A stretch of DNA of 64,000 bases. Origin: Camellia lanceoleosa. Lineage: Eukaryota > Streptophyta > Magnoliopsida > Ericales > Theaceae. The position numbers were made by a program, and so were the translations under genes. The stretch spans positions 59,847,530-59,911,529 of the forward strand of contig CM045763.1 of the NCBI GenBank assembly GCA_025200525.1, written 5' to 3'. Below, one piece after another: positions 38,756 to 51,011 of this stretch (positions within the stretch are counted from its first letter, which is position 1; every line of letters starts with the position of its first letter). The notes under the pieces were generated by a model. The model saw only the letters and a list, made by a program, of their open reading frames with translations. It was not told the DNA's origin and ran no database searches.

Positions 38756-39647
38756 ATGCCAAGAAGAAGAACACAAGCCCTTGAATCAAATCATGACACA
38801 GCTCAAATTTTCAGAGAATCAATCAGAATTATACTTCTTCACACTACCTATTTCCATTCCATCTCCATCTTCCTCTTCTCACCCCTCCCAATCTCTCTCT
38901 TCATCTCTCACTTCCTCATCCACAATTTTCCACAAATACCCTTCTCCATGCTTAACCTCACAAACCATTTACTTGGACAAAATGGCCATTTGCCACTGCT
39001 GAAGCTACTCTCCAAAACCCTTGTCCACATCATGATCTGCCTCCCTTCAACCATCACTTTCTCTCTCCTTGGCAGAGCCGCCACCATTCAAGCAGTTTCA
39101 GATAGCTACACTGGAATCAACCTCAATGGAAGAAGGATATTGACAAGAAGTGGATTGGCTTGGGTCAAGCTTCTTCACACAAGTTTTTGGGAGTTCTTGA
39201 CTGTACTAGGCCTCTTCGGAGTCTTGGTTTTTGGTTTGGCTATTCTGCCAAAGGTATTGTTTGCTTGTGGGCTATGTTCTAGGGCATTCGGATTCTGGGG
39301 AGCCTTAGGGTTTTGGGGTACCCTTTTGTGTGGCTTTGCACATGTTATGGTTGTGGGTAACTTAGCTAGGGTTTTGTCTGTATTGGAGGGTGAGTGTTTT
39401 GGGTTGGAGTCATTGATGAAGGCTAGGAGTATAATGAAGGGAGGGCCAAACAGCCCTAGTTATGACTCTGTTGAGCAATGTGGGTTTTAGGTTAGTTGAG
39501 TGTTTGTTTGAGTTTAGGGTATGTAGAGGGATGAGATTGTGGGAAGGCCCTATTTTGGTTTCTATGTACTCTTTGGTGCTTGTTTTGGACACTGTCATGA
39601 ATGTTGTTTTCTATTATACATGTAAACCCTGGAACTCCATATTATGA
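38756..39647 (+). CDS. Plant multipass membrane protein of unknown function, one frameshift
   Basis: The ATG at 38756 opens a 244-residue frame with hydrophobic segments at about 33-58, 82-107, 144-175 and 180-205. Between them lie a conserved-looking loop (VSDSYTGINLNGRRIL, 114-129) and, after the last, NLARVLSVLEGECFGLESLMKA. This resembles a plant family of uncharacterised intronless membrane proteins, normally about 300 residues or more. The frame ends early with an uncharacteristic tail (PNSPSYDSVEQCGF). The next frame resumes the expected protein at 39449: QTALVMTLLSNVGF, then a further membrane segment (PILVSMYSLVLVLDTVMNVVFYY) and CKPW before the stop at 39647. One surplus G in GGG at 39443-39445 explains the break and implies about 296 residues. 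Whether the extra G is real is unknown, since the gene has no second copy here. Confidence 0.75.
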
Positions 39648-41759
39648 CAGAGAATGAACATGGTACTCCATATTCTGAAACAATCATTTTGCTATTTTTT
39701 GAAAATTTGAGGTTATTTTGAATATTAAATTTGAAAAAAGTGATTCAATATACAAGACTCTTTCTAAAGTAGGTTCCGAGGAAGGCAACATGTATGTAAC
39801 CTTACCCCTATATATGGAGAGGTTATATCTACGGCTCAAACCCACACTACCAAGGCCACTAACTGCAAGCTTTACCGTCATGCCAAGCTGCAACATTGTG
39901 TTTAGATCTTAAATTTGTAGGAAATAAAAAAAAAAAAAAAATTGAAACAAAAAGAGAAACAAATGTTGTGTTTTCATTTCCAAAAACATTAAAAAGTTCT
40001 AAAGCACCCATGGTGGTGGTTGTATTGTTTTCACTTTTGTGCAAAAGCAATCTTTGAAAATTGCTTTTGGCATTTCACAAAAACAATTTATTTCCAAAAA
40101 AATAAAATAAAATTATGAATAATAGTTTTTTTTTCAAAATGGTACACCAAATAAATTTTCTTGTTTTCCAAAAAATGAAAATAGAAAACGAAAATACAAC
40201 CAAACATTTTATTACTCCATTTCTTTTATGCCCTTCTCTATTTCTGATTACCCCCACAAATTTAAAATCCAAACACAACCTAAAAAATGGTAGTCATAAG
40301 AATTACCAATCCAACACAACATATTTTCACCTTTGAAACAATCATGAAGAATACAAAAACTTAACCAAGCAATTTCCATCATGGAGCCTGAGTGTGCAAT
40401 TTCCTGTTCTTTTTCCAAGTAAAAGGAGAAGGTGCTTTTCATATGTTCATTTTCTAAGACAAGAAAGAGACAGTTGAACTACTCAAGACACATATAAAAC
40501 AGATATGTTCAAATTATTCAATCAACACTAAAGCTTTCACAGTTTGAAAAATGAAAGTTCCTCTGCACCATGTCTTTATTGCTACAACTTTCCAACTAAC
40601 AATGAATCCAACAACAGAAATCTCTAGGGTTCAACAGAGCTACACTTGTCTCCTAACCCTATGAGAAATCATGTTGGGGGCCAAATTTTCTCATCAGAAA
40701 GAAAGTTTACAGATAAACCTCAAATCCCATGGTCCAACAGAGATGATAATAATAGAAGCTCAATTATGCATTTATTCATATTTGAGGGTCAGAGAATTCA
40801 TTAATATGAGGCCGAGACGAAGAAAAACTCAGATTATGAATTCATAAGCCAACAAGTTACAAATCATTGACTTTCAGTAAAAAAATATAACAATAATAAT
40901 GACACGTAGTTAATATATATATATATATATATCCATGCATAGCACATTACATAAAAAAACCCCAAGATTTCACAAGAATTTGTACCCTGTCTACTCCTGC
41001 TTCCACTAAGATGATAGCAAATGTCTCTTCCTCAAGAATTACAGCAGGTTCCATCGTCATCTTCCAGCTTAAACTTCTAACCTGCTGATAATCTGTATAT
41101 TTAAAATTTGTTAAACTTATCCAAAAAAGAGTACAATAAGTTTGATACAAGAACCACATAAGGAAAAAAATTAAAAAAAATAAAAAGACAATAATAATAA
41201 ATGTCAGTGTAGAATACTAAAAAAACTCCACTTACTCAGGTTAACCAGAATCTTCTATGATATTAATATAAATTTTATTTCTAAATAAAATTACTACATA
41301 CAAATTTAAGTTGGTACATCTAAAAAATGGTACAACAAGCTCAAGAAAACAATTGGAAAACCGGAACCCAAAAAAAAACACACTATGTTGAGCAAAATGC
41401 CCTTCAGACCTCAACTACCATATAAAACAAACAGTACTAAACCCCCAATTCTTTCCGTTGAAAAGTTGGAAAAATAGTAAAAATTTGTGGCACTAATAAA
41501 AGATTGATCGGGAACTCTAAATAACATTGAGGACTGTAAAATCATCATTTGTCAGATTAATATTTTCCCAAGAAACAAATTTAGTAACCACCAAAAGCAG
41601 ATAAAATATTTTGAGAAATGGTCACTCATAAATATTGTTGCCATTTTCTTGATCTGGTATGACGTTGAAACATTATTGAGAACATCAAAATGTCACCACG
41701 TGGAGAATAATGCAAGCTAAGAACCAACAGGATCAGGTGATATTAGATCCTCTCAATTG
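39648..41759. other. Gene-free intergenic stretch
   Basis: No supported gene. Short frames on both strands lack coding character. The region near 40080-40290 has AACAACCAAACA-type phrases reminiscent of MITE ends. An (AT)n microsatellite lies at 40912-40932. Confidence 0.45.
40912..40932 (+). repeat. (AT)10 microsatellite
   Basis: About ten AT units. Confidence 0.95.
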
Positions 41760-42612
41760 CAAGTTTTCTAAGCATGAACTTTATTCATTCCAACTACCTA
41801 CAAGGATACAAGTAAAAATAGGAAGATGTCTCTGCTTTTATCTGCCAGGGCCGCCCCTTCCCCTTCAAAGTAAAAAATTAAAATAAATAAATTAATGAAT
41901 GAAACCATGTTACACACTACAGAGTCACCCTGAGATCCTAATTTTTCATCAATTACCAATTACGTTTGTTAGGAAAAATTATTTAGTTCTTGGTGGCCCT
42001 CCTCTACTTCAAAAAAAACAAAAAAAAAGAAAAACAAAAAAAGCTATGACATGCATTGCCAAAGAATTATGATAAACACCCTCTTTTCAAATTTAATGCA
42101 TTTAAGTGGTTTATGAGTTAAATGTGCCACGCCGTTTGCTTTTATCTTCAGTGGCATACCTATGAGTATCAATGTTAGAATGCAACTCCTGCAGTCAAGT
42201 TCTTATTATTAGTAATTTCAAAACCATAAGCTTTTGAGTGTCAACATGCAAGAAGTATAATTTTAATGCATAGGAACATTCGAAAAAGCACTAATTGATT
42301 TAAGGAAGTCCTTCCACTTTCTTTTTACAGGGATTTTATATCAGTGACATCTTCCTCTTCAGTGATTCCAACTAGTACAAGGGCATTTCTATATTAGTCT
42401 ATTTCTAATTGGACAAATAAATGTTGGTAGGTTGCAGAACAAAACACCTTGATCAATATTAATCTCTGATTAACTATGTTGTTGCCATGTAAAATAGCTC
42501 TTTAAGTAAATCAAAGGGAAGTATGATTTTCCATTAAATGCAGTCCAAAAACATTTGCTGCAACTTACCAAGGCACCCATATAACTTCCTTTGAATTGTG
42601 TAATCATTTATG

Positions 42613-42944
42613 CTATGTTTGGTATGGGGGAAAGATGGGAAAAGAAAAGGAGGTGAGGAGGGACACTTACCCTCATTTGGTAGGAGGGATGAGGAATGGA
42701 AGAAAAAGAGAAAATAAGAGCAATCCACCCAGGCCCACAAAAATTGATTCAACTTAAGTTAAATGGGTGAGGAAGGAAAGAACTCTTGCTCTTCTTAAAA
42801 ATGTGAAATGATCTTCAATGTCTCCTTACTTTTAATGAAAATTAGGGAATAATTCAAGGAAGACAATTTATTCCTAGGTTCTCTTCTTCCATCAATCCTC
42901 CTTCCCCATAAGCCCTTACTTTCCATACCTTATACCAAACATAG
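42613..42944. mobile_element. MITE-like element, 332 bp (copy 2)
   Basis: The terminal inverted repeat CTATGTTTGGTAT is perfect over 13 bp, and weaker complementarity continues inward. There is no coding capacity; short open frames across it are composition artefacts. It lies about 1 kb downstream of the 3' end of the trihelix gene. Confidence 0.5.
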
Positions 42945-43909
42945 AATTAACGATGTCTGTTTGTATTACAACCACACTGTGAACACACCTAGACAACATT
43001 CAAACCCACTAACACAAATTCCATTGACCAAATTTCAGTTGGTAAAAGGCTTCCAAAATGTTCTCTTTTCTAAAAGATCACTGAAAAAGGGAATGTAATT
43101 TTTCCATTTTTAGCAAATTCTCAACACCTACAGCCAACTATACCCTTCTGTATGGTTCTTGATAATCTCCACAATTGCAGTGGTGGCCTAGCAGACAGGG
43201 TAATCCTTTGATAGCTTAAGGTATTCTTCTCCTTCATTGAATACAGATAAACCTTCCTTTTTTCTTTTCTTGCTTTCATTTATAGACGGAAATGAATTTA
43301 AGGAAAACAAATATATTATCAACAAAAGGGTAAAAATTCTCCATTAAAAATTTACACTTAAGGGCCCAATTAAAGCCAATGTTTACAAGTCAAAAAGCTC
43401 AAGGCAAGGCATTCCATAATTTTTATTTCATTTTAAAAGATGAGCCCAAGCCTTATAATACAAGGCATAAGCCTTTTAACTAACATTTTCTAAATATTAT
43501 TATCTGATTAAAAAAGAGAGAACAAGATTACCATTCTTCCTATCCATCAGAGCACACATCTGACCATATGCTCGCAATCACAGTCTTTTATTATTATTTA
43601 GATATTCAATGTCAGCACCCAAAGAGGGAATTTTTTTACCAAAATAATAGTACTCGGAATTGAGTCCCACAATTTAATGGCAATAACAAGATTTGGGATA
43701 AAATAAAGCATTATGAAGCAATGAGTTTTCCTGATTTATTACTCCTAATAAATGACGTCTTGTGATATATTACTTCTCAAATCAACACAATACTTTTCTA
43801 TAGAAGGACCCACATAAATAGGAACAACTAGAACAACAATATAGCAAACCCATTGATTCCAAACTGACTTTATACAAATAATACTATAAAGGGTAGAAAG
43901 CTACCTAAA

Positions 43910-44764
43910 TTAAACACTCAGATTCTCTGCAGAAACATCAGTTTCTTCATCGTCTCCTTCTCGTATTTTAGCAATCTCGGTTTGCGCCCTCTCAAGAATC
44001 TGCTTCTTCTGCACCTCCAATTCTCTTTGAAAATCTATCCTCATCTTCTCCAACTCCATCATTTGCTGCCTCTTACTATCCTCGATCTTCTCATAAATCT
44101 CCCCAAACTTCTGAATTGAATTGGCCAACAACCTAAACGATGACCCATCATTGCCCTCTCCTCTAAACCCTTTCCTTTTAGGAGGAAGCTCATCCAAATC
44201 CTCATCGTCCTCAGACAACGACTCTGACTCATCAGGACTATCCCTCATCTCATCCAACCCATTCGACCGATTCAAATAAACTCTTGGATTCATAAACACA
44301 TACTCCCCAGAATCAACCCCACAAGGCAACCCACATTCTTGCCTTGCTGACGATGATGATGATGTATTCAACAACATATCCATTTTCTTAAAGAAAACCC
44401 ATTTGCTAGTATATCCACCCATTGACTCCATTTTCGATTTCTCTTTCTTATACTTCTTCTTCAAGGTATCCAACCGGTTTCGACACTGCGTGTCAGTCCA
44501 TTCCACCTTCGATTCCTCGGAAACCTTCTCAGCCACCTCTTGCCAATCCTCAGAACTCAAACTCTTCCTCCCCAATTGCAAATACCTACCTCCCCAAGCC
44601 TCTAGCAACACAGAGGTGGCGTGTTCTGTCCAATCCACCGATGAATTCCTAACAACATAGGATGGTTTTCGAGCAACAAACTCGTAATTCGAAACCAAAC
44701 TCTCCAACCTTCTCTTCTTCTGCCGCCTCTCCGACTCATCGCCGAACCCATTTTCAATATCCTC

Positions 44765-44800
<36 letters not shown>

Positions 44801-45001
44801 TTGACCGTCCAATTCGAGATTCCCTTCTTCTTCTTCTTCAGCTAACTCGTCATCTTCATATTCATCGCGATAATCACTGGTGATTGGATAAGAGGGGTTT
44901 CGATTGGAATGCTTTGAGCGAATCGAAGAAACGTTATAGGTTGAGGAATGATTTACGTAGTGTTTCGGTGGATACCTAGCATCATCTTCAGTGTCATCCA
45001 T
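43910..45001 (-). CDS. SIP1-clade (ASIL-like) trihelix transcription factor
   Basis: An intact single-exon frame of 363 residues. The N-terminus is acidic, with an 11-Asp run at residues 68-78 encoded by (GAT)n. A basic patch (KKRR, 95-98) follows. The trihelix/MYB-like DNA-binding domain spans about 124-209, with regularly spaced tryptophans at W124, W153, W168 and W201. A second acidic stretch (about 255-271) leads into PPKRK (273-277), a likely nuclear signal. A Glu/Lys/Gln-rich coiled coil at about 295-347 fits dimerisation. This order matches the SIP1 clade, which includes the Arabidopsis ASIL repressors of seed-maturation genes; these are nuclear GT-element binders. The exact orthologue and target are not determined. 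The first ATG (MDDTEDD) is preferred because the upstream leader is CT-rich and non-coding. It is the only clearly intact gene in the window. Confidence 0.92.
44767..44800 (+). repeat. (CAT)n trinucleotide tract coding for poly-Asp
   Basis: About 11 CAT/ATC units on the plus strand, read on the minus strand as the poly-aspartate run of the trihelix protein. The copy 1 counterpart near 3005-3038 has the same visible length. Confidence 0.9.
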
Positions 45002-46305
45002 TTATATATATAGAGAGAGATTGAGGACACAGAAAAGTCCTAATTTTTACCTTGAATCAAACGAGTTCGAAAACAATCGACAATATAGAACTCAAACTGT
45101 GCTGATTTTTTGAGAGATTGAGAATGAATTGAGGATGAATGAGAGAATACGAACAGAATTTGCGGAGTATTGAACCCTAGAATTAGGGTTTGGTGAAGTG
45201 GGGGTGAGAGACAGGGGTGTGGATGAAGAACATTTGGTGATGGTGTGTGTCAGTGATACTAAAGTGCGCAGGGATTGGTTGGTTGGTACTGTTTTAGTGT
45301 TTGACTTTTACGTTTTGAAGGCTTGAGACTTTTCAGGTCAGCAGGAACTGATCTGACGTGGCTATTTGTAAGAAGATCATGCTACAATACACCACTGCAC
45401 TTGCTAGTTATCGTGGTCAAGCACTATTTTTTTTTCAAAGATTGGAAAGAAAATCTTCATTACATAATTAATAAAATATTAGATCAATGTGGTACATCTG
45501 GATCACAAGATCTCAAAAGGAGAAAAATCTTTACTGAATAAAGGATTCAAACCTCTATAGAAGAGGAGGGAAACAAACGTCCATATATGAAAGATTATTA
45601 CATCAATAAGTGTCATTTTGGAAATATAGTAAAAAGTCACGGTTTTAAATAAAATGTCTAAAAATGTGGTTGCCAAAAGCGTTAAAAAGTCATTTGACAA
45701 GTGCTAAAAGCAGCCTTAAAATTACAAATTAGGGCCTATGAAAAATAAATAAAAAAATAACTCTCTTATGTTGGGTAAGGGTATTTTGGTCATTTTAATT
45801 TGATTTGACATCATAAATAAATATTAAACTAAAAAGCAAAAAGCCAACTTTTTACTAACTTCCCAAATCACTTTCAAAAAAGCCAAAAAGCTTGGTAAAA
45901 AGCCAAAAGTCAACTTTTTACCAACTTCTCAAAACAACCCTAAATTTAAAAAAAAAGAAAATCAATAAAAAAAAAATTAGATTCAAGATGTCATTGAACT
46001 CGTCCAAAGCTCCACTACTTTTCAACCTTGAACTTGGAATCTAAGACTCTACATTTGCTTGTCAAAATAGAATATTGAGGTTGATATGGTCGCTTAGCAT
46101 CAAACAAATGGGATATCCAGTATTAACTTTCGGATTGTAAAAAGATCTGAAATCAAATCTTAAAAGTTTGAGTTCAACGATGGAAAATGTAAGACAGTAA
46201 TAGCCAGACTACTAAATAAAATAAAATCTAAAGGAGTATGGGAAAAGAGAGAAAAAAGAAAGATCGAAAAGTAGGAAACACCAATGTTCCATTGCTAGCA
46301 TTGCT

Positions 46306-47595
46306 GTGGGGTACCTCCATGAATTTCAATCGGCTCAATACCTTGTTGCGGTGTCTCATTCTCATCTGTTACGGTGGTGTCCTCCCCTTATGGATTTCTA
46401 CAAAGTCAATCTCGATGGAGCTGTGTTTAAGAGGCATAAGGCCATGGGTATTGGTAGGGGCGGAGGGAAGGAAGGACGAGGGGGGTCACGTGCCTCCCCT
46501 CAGTTTTGAGAAATTTTTATTTTATTTTATTTTATTTTTTTATCTTGTTGTCATATACAAAATGTATATTTTTTTTTGTTAACATGTTTTTTGATTAAGA
46601 ATTTATTGTATTGTTCATAACAAGTAATTATTTGATACTTTGAGAGTACTATTTGGTATTATTTATGTAATAGTTTAAACCAATAGTATAGCGAAAAATC
46701 TTATAGATTGGATATAATGAACTCATTATTTTCAACCATTTGACAAACTGCTTAGTGTGATTTGTTATTTCTCATGCTTTGAGCATCACGTAGGCAATGT
46801 TATATGGTATTCTAAAAGGCATTTAATAATTTTCATTCGAAACACATCATTTATAAACAATATCATTTCTTTAATATTTTTCTATCAAATAAAAATTAAA
46901 TAGATTTTATAATAATTTGTGCTATAAACGATATGTTTTTATTTTCTAAAATTAAGAATTTTGATCCATAATTTTGTATTAAAATTACAAACTTATATCA
47001 CTATCCCGCACCGAACTATTCTATACTATTAAAGAATTTTAATTTGTTCCTATTAATAATAAATATGTAATTTTTTATGCTTAAATTTACCTCATAAAAA
47101 TATTATTATCTTAATATTCATCAAGATTTTTTTTAAATAAAAAATTATAATTAATAGTGTTCCCTCTAACTCAATTTCTTGGTTCCGCCACTAGGTATTG
47201 GGGTCGTGGTTCGTGACTACCATGGAGACATTATTGCTGCTTTGTCTAGGAGGATTGCAGGCGTAATTGACATTGATAGCTTGGAAGCTCTTGCCATGTA
47301 TAGTGTGATTGTCTTTGATCGTGACTTGGGGCTCCGTCGGGTGCATTTTCAAAGGGATTCGTTGAGTATTGTCACTGCCTCCAATTCATCTTCTCAATGC
47401 TTTGCATGTTGTGGCCATACCGTGAACTCTATTCGCGATGGTCTTCGGCATTTTGATCAGTCATTGGCAATGCATGTGAAACGTCAAGGCAATTTTGTAG
47501 CGCACTGCCTCGCTTGGATGGCGGTAAATCTTGTAGACCAAGCTATTTGGATAGATGCGGTGCCACCTACTTCGGCTCAACTTTGTGTTGTCTGA
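46306..47595 (+). pseudogene. RNase H-like (RVT_3) domain remnant split by a hAT element
   Basis: Before the insertion, one frame reads RWCPP, then YKVNLDGAVFK and a Gly-Ile-Gly turn: the first strand of the plant RVT_3 RNase H-like domain with its catalytic-type Asp. The domain resumes at about 47195 with VVVRDYHGDIIAALS and runs about 130 residues to the stop. It includes the EALA helix, a second Asp in the FQRDSLSIV strand, and the late HVKRQGNFVAHCLA segment typical of the family. In plants such domains occur at the end of LINE-type retrotransposon polyproteins and in dispersed derivatives. No reverse transcriptase is visible upstream, so this is a fragment. The interrupting 739-bp element is listed separately. 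Its phase is exact: leaving out the element and one copy of its 8-bp flanking repeat keeps the two halves in frame, so the domain was probably intact when the element landed. Confidence 0.8.
46455..47193. mobile_element. Non-autonomous hAT element, 739 bp, with 8-bp target-site duplication
   Basis: The left end reads TAGGGGCGGAGGGAAG and the right end, reverse-complemented, reads TAGTGGCGGAACCAAG. They share TAG-GGCGGA, the TIR style of plant hAT elements. Both sides carry GGTATTGG (46447-46454 and 47194-47201), an exact 8-bp duplication diagnostic for hAT. The interior is AT-rich, with a CACGTG-containing GC-rich left subterminal part and no transposase frame, so it would need a transposase supplied from elsewhere. 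Confidence 0.85.
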
Positions 47596-48882
47596 GGCCC
47601 CTGTGATAATGGTCACAAAACCAACCGAGTTATTTAAGTTCGAATTTTTGTTTGATTCGTTAAATTCGTAAATCAAGATTGAATAAATTTTAAATTTTTT
47701 TACTTTACTTGATAAAACAATTTAGCGTAACTTTTATCACTTTTTGTTATATAAAAGTATATCCAAATCTTTATCTTTTGTTTTATTAAATTTGTTTAAC
47801 AATTTAGATCAAAAACTTGATTTGATATAACTCACTCTAAAGATGGAAAATTTTTTCATCAAATCTTTTTAAAAGTGTCTAACATGTCCCAAAAACTTCC
47901 TTTAACCAAATTAGGTTTATAACAAATGATCTCCAATATTTTATCTTTTAACAATTTCATCAAATTTAAGTGGAAAGTGATTGTTGGAAATTTGATAAAA
48001 ATTTGATTCATTCCTCATTTTATAAATGTTTTAATAAAAGCAATTTGATATAATTTTAATGAATGAATTAAATTTTACATTTATCAAAATTTAAATTTAT
48101 TGAAAGATTTGATGAATGATCACATATGTTCTTAGAAGGTAAAATCCCTTAAATGGGCTAGACTTGGGCCTAAACCTTTACTGTAAAACTCAAAATTAGA
48201 TTATATATGGGCCCTCTCTATTGGGCTTGGCCATAACCCAACTGAAAACCAAACAACTCTAGGGTATAATGTCCAGTTTAACAGAATCTTTGTCCACCAT
48301 TTTATTAGTAAAAATGAAAAACAATTATTTAAAAATACCAAAACAGAGCTAATATTATTTTGTTTTGTTTTGCTCTCTTTTTAGTTTTTTACTTTTGGGA
48401 TAAGTTCCCTCCATACTTATTCATACTTCTTTATGAGTTTCAATTGATTCACCTTAATGATCAAAACCGTCTATTTCATAGGCTTTATAGTAATGTTATT
48501 CATATAAGAAATTAGATTTATCAGAATACAGAAACAAATCACATTTTGTTTTATAAAATAAATGGTTTAAGTTTACAATCCTATTTACTATTCATTTTAT
48601 AAAATAAAATGTGATTTATTCTTGTATTTATAGATATCCGATAAAATTAATTTTTTACATGGATGACTTTCATTACGAGACCTATAAAATAAATGGTTCG
48701 AATCATTGATGTGAATTTGAATTGAAATGTCTAAAATATTGAAATGTGAATTTGAATTAAACTCAATATAAGTATATATAAAATGTCAAAAATATAAATT
48801 TTTTTAATGAGTTAATGAGTAAAATATTTTTTTTCCGGTTTTACTTAACGAACCAGTTCCGATTTGGACCTCGAAAATGGGT
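47596..48882. other. Gene-free AT-rich stretch (copy 2)
   Basis: AT-rich DNA between the RNase H-like remnant and the GC-rich cassette. The only structured feature is the TGGGCY cluster annotated separately. No frame shows coding character. Confidence 0.6.
48154..48247. promoter_or_regulatory. Cluster of TGGGCY (site II-like) motifs
   Basis: TGGGCT, TGGGCC, TGGGCC and TGGGCT occur within about 95 bp. TGGGCY site II elements are TCP-factor binding sites in promoters of growth-related plant genes. No gene start is visible next to this cluster, so it may be a relic or chance. Counterpart near 6362-6440. Confidence 0.25.
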
Positions 48883-49330
48883 CCCCCGAATTCCCCGAAT
48901 TCAATTTATTTTTTTATTTTTTATTTTTTTTCAGAGCAGAAGAAGGAAGAAGAGGGAGGAAGGAGGAGGAGGGGGAGGGGGAGGGGGAGGAGGAGAAGGA
49001 GGAGGAAGGACTGGAGGGGGCCTACTCACAGGGGGAGGAGAGGCGGAGGCGGGGCCGAAGGCGGCGGTCGGAGCTCGGCGGGGCTGCGAGCTCGGAGGCG
49101 ACGAGCTCGGAGGCGGCGGTCGGAGGCTGCGACGACCTCGGCTGGGCCGACGACCTCGACTGGGCCGACGACCTCGGCTGGCGACCTCTCTTCTCTCTCT
49201 CTCTCTCTTTCTCTCCCTCTCCCCTCTGGTTCAGTTTGAAAATGGAGGAAGAAGAAGAAAGAAAGAAAAAAAAAAAAGATATTCAAAATCACTGAAACAA
49301 CGTCGTTTCAGTGATTCGGGGGATTCGGGG
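48883..49330. mobile_element. GA/GC-rich cassette with CCCCGAAT inverted-repeat ends
   Basis: The left edge carries CCCCCGAATTCCCCGAAT and the right edge ATTCGGGGGATTCGGGG, which are inverted copies. Inside are a purine tract, a GC-rich core, a (TC)n tract, a (GAA)n tract, and near the right edge AACGTCGTTTCAGTG. The same components occur in the opposite orientation at about 59467-59790, so this looks like a dispersed element family. Long open frames across it are low complexity in all phases and are not called as genes. Confidence 0.45.
49131..49181 (+). repeat. 18-bp minisatellite, about 2.8 units
   Basis: The unit GACGACCTCGGCTGGGCC is repeated with one substitution (GGCTGG to GACTGG) and a truncated third unit. 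In copy 1 (near 7280-7332) the array is shorter and garbled. Confidence 0.8.
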
Positions 49331-50709
49331 AGTAGTTTTTCGAGGGCCAAATCTTTATTCCTTAACGAAAATAGGTAACTAATTTAGATTGAAAATAAAT
49401 CAAAAGATTAAGTTTTAATTGATAAAATTAAAAAACTCAAAATTTATTTTGTTACAATAATCAAATCTTAATTTTTTTTTTATATTTTTTTTATCATATA
49501 ATTTCTCAAACCAATTAATGCATCTTGTGAAGCATCGCTTGCCCCAACTGTGGGGAATGGCAAGTAGTGTAAACATGAAATTCTTGCAGTCATTATTATT
49601 CATTCATTCCTTCTTTTTCATCATCAACTACCATCTCTCCTCATCTAAATTCCATTTTTTCCCATTTTGCAAGGAAAGGCCTCAGTTGCCTGGCACAAAG
49701 GAAAGTGACAATGGCAATACTATACTATATAGTATTAATCACAAAATGCATGAGTCTAGGGAATCGCCACTTGGAAAGGGAAAGCGACAATGGCAATACT
49801 ATACTATAGAATAATGTTATATGTATTATTTAATGTACTAACAAATATATCAATTGATGATGTGACATAATTTAGGATATTTTTGATACTTGTAATTTGT
49901 ATAATGAATGGTGTTAATAATAATATTATAAATAATATTGGTACACATTAGTTAGTACATTAATTGGTGTATATGGTACCACCGCTATACTATATTGTAT
50001 TAGAATAAAGCTATCTGATTAATTGGTATACTAATTAATGTATTAACAGATGATATGATATAATTTTATCAATTTTGTATTAGAATAAAGCTATTCACAC
50101 CAATATATTAATACAACATATACTATATTATATTGTATTAGAATAAAATTGTACACACTAATTGATACATTGATTAATATGCTAACAGATGATAATATTA
50201 ATAACAAAATGCATGAGTCTAGGGAATCACCACTTGGAGAGAGAGAGAGAGAGAGAGAGAGAATAACGGTCGCCATGAATGCAAATATAGACTAGTCACG
50301 TAAATACATAGGAGGTAAGGTAAACAAGCTGGATGAGTGTTGAAAACCCGGTGGCAAAGCAATTACAACCTCCCAACCATACTATTTTTTATTATTACTA
50401 TTTTTAAAGAAAGATCCAATAATGCTACATACTAAAAACTAAAAAGAAAAAAAAAAATTACTTGTGTTAATTTATTTTATTTTATCTTTAGTGATTTTTT
50501 TTAAAAATTTTTGTAAAACATATATATTTTTAATTTTTCTAGTTCGTTTAGTCTACTAGATTTTAAAAGTCTAAAATTTTTTATTTTTTGTTTTTAAAAG
50601 CTCACTAAAAATGAAAAAAAAAAATATTGAGTTTGGCATACAACTAATAAATAATCCGCATTCTTTTTTACAAAAATTTAAATAAGTTATGTCGATTTTT
50701 TTGTTTTAG
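49331..50709. other. Gene-free stretch with degenerate repeated phrases (copy 2)
   Basis: No gene is supported. Phrases recur: GACAATGGCAATACTATACT occurs near 49708 and 49786, GCATGAGTCTAGGGAATC near 49747 and 50210, and TGTATTAGAATAAA at three places between about 49990 and 50150. This suggests decayed tandem duplication of 80-110 bp units. Counterpart 7475-8834. Confidence 0.45.
50237..50262 (+). repeat. (GA)13 microsatellite
   Basis: Thirteen GA units. The same locus in copy 1 (8378-8387) has five. Confidence 0.95.
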
Positions 50710-50930
50710 TGCCTCGTTTGGCAAGTGGTTTTTTTAGTCAAAAAGTCACTAAAAAAATCAAAAAGCCAACAACTCATACCAAAAAGTCAAAGATTCACTT
50801 TTCTCTTTACTTTTTGCACATCTTTTCGTAAAAAGTCAAAATGCCATCCCAAACATATTAATTTTTTTAGCTCATATTTTAACTAAATAATCAAAAAGTT
50901 ATTAAATTAGTGTGTTCCCAAACGAAGCCA
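50710..50930. mobile_element. MITE-like element, 221 bp (copy 2)
   Basis: Terminal inverted repeats TGCCTCGTTTGG and TGGCTTCGTTTGG (right end reverse-complemented) enclose an AT-rich core with several AAAAAGTCA phrases. TTTTAG precedes the left end and follows the right end, a possible target duplication. It has no coding capacity. Confidence 0.5.
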
Positions 50931-51011
50931 TTTTTAGTTCCACCATATTTGGATGAATCTAAAAAAAAAAAATGTTACTTTTGGACCTTTTTCAAAAAAA
51001 AAAACGTTTTA

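Noticed and set aside
45003..45012. TATATATA next to the trihelix start codon
   Set aside because: It lies immediately before the ATG, too close to act as a TATA box for this start; more likely leader sequence.
48815..49378. Plus-strand frame of 187 residues, Gly/Arg-rich, and overlapping frames
   Set aside because: All phases across this GA/GC-rich cassette stay open because of base composition. The copy 1 version is different and shorter, and no domain is seen.
49518..49814. 98-residue plus-strand frame with a hydrophobic stretch (and its copy 1 counterpart at 7659-7955)
   Set aside because: No domain; the two copies differ by frame-shifting changes, and the sequence overlaps duplicated non-coding phrases.
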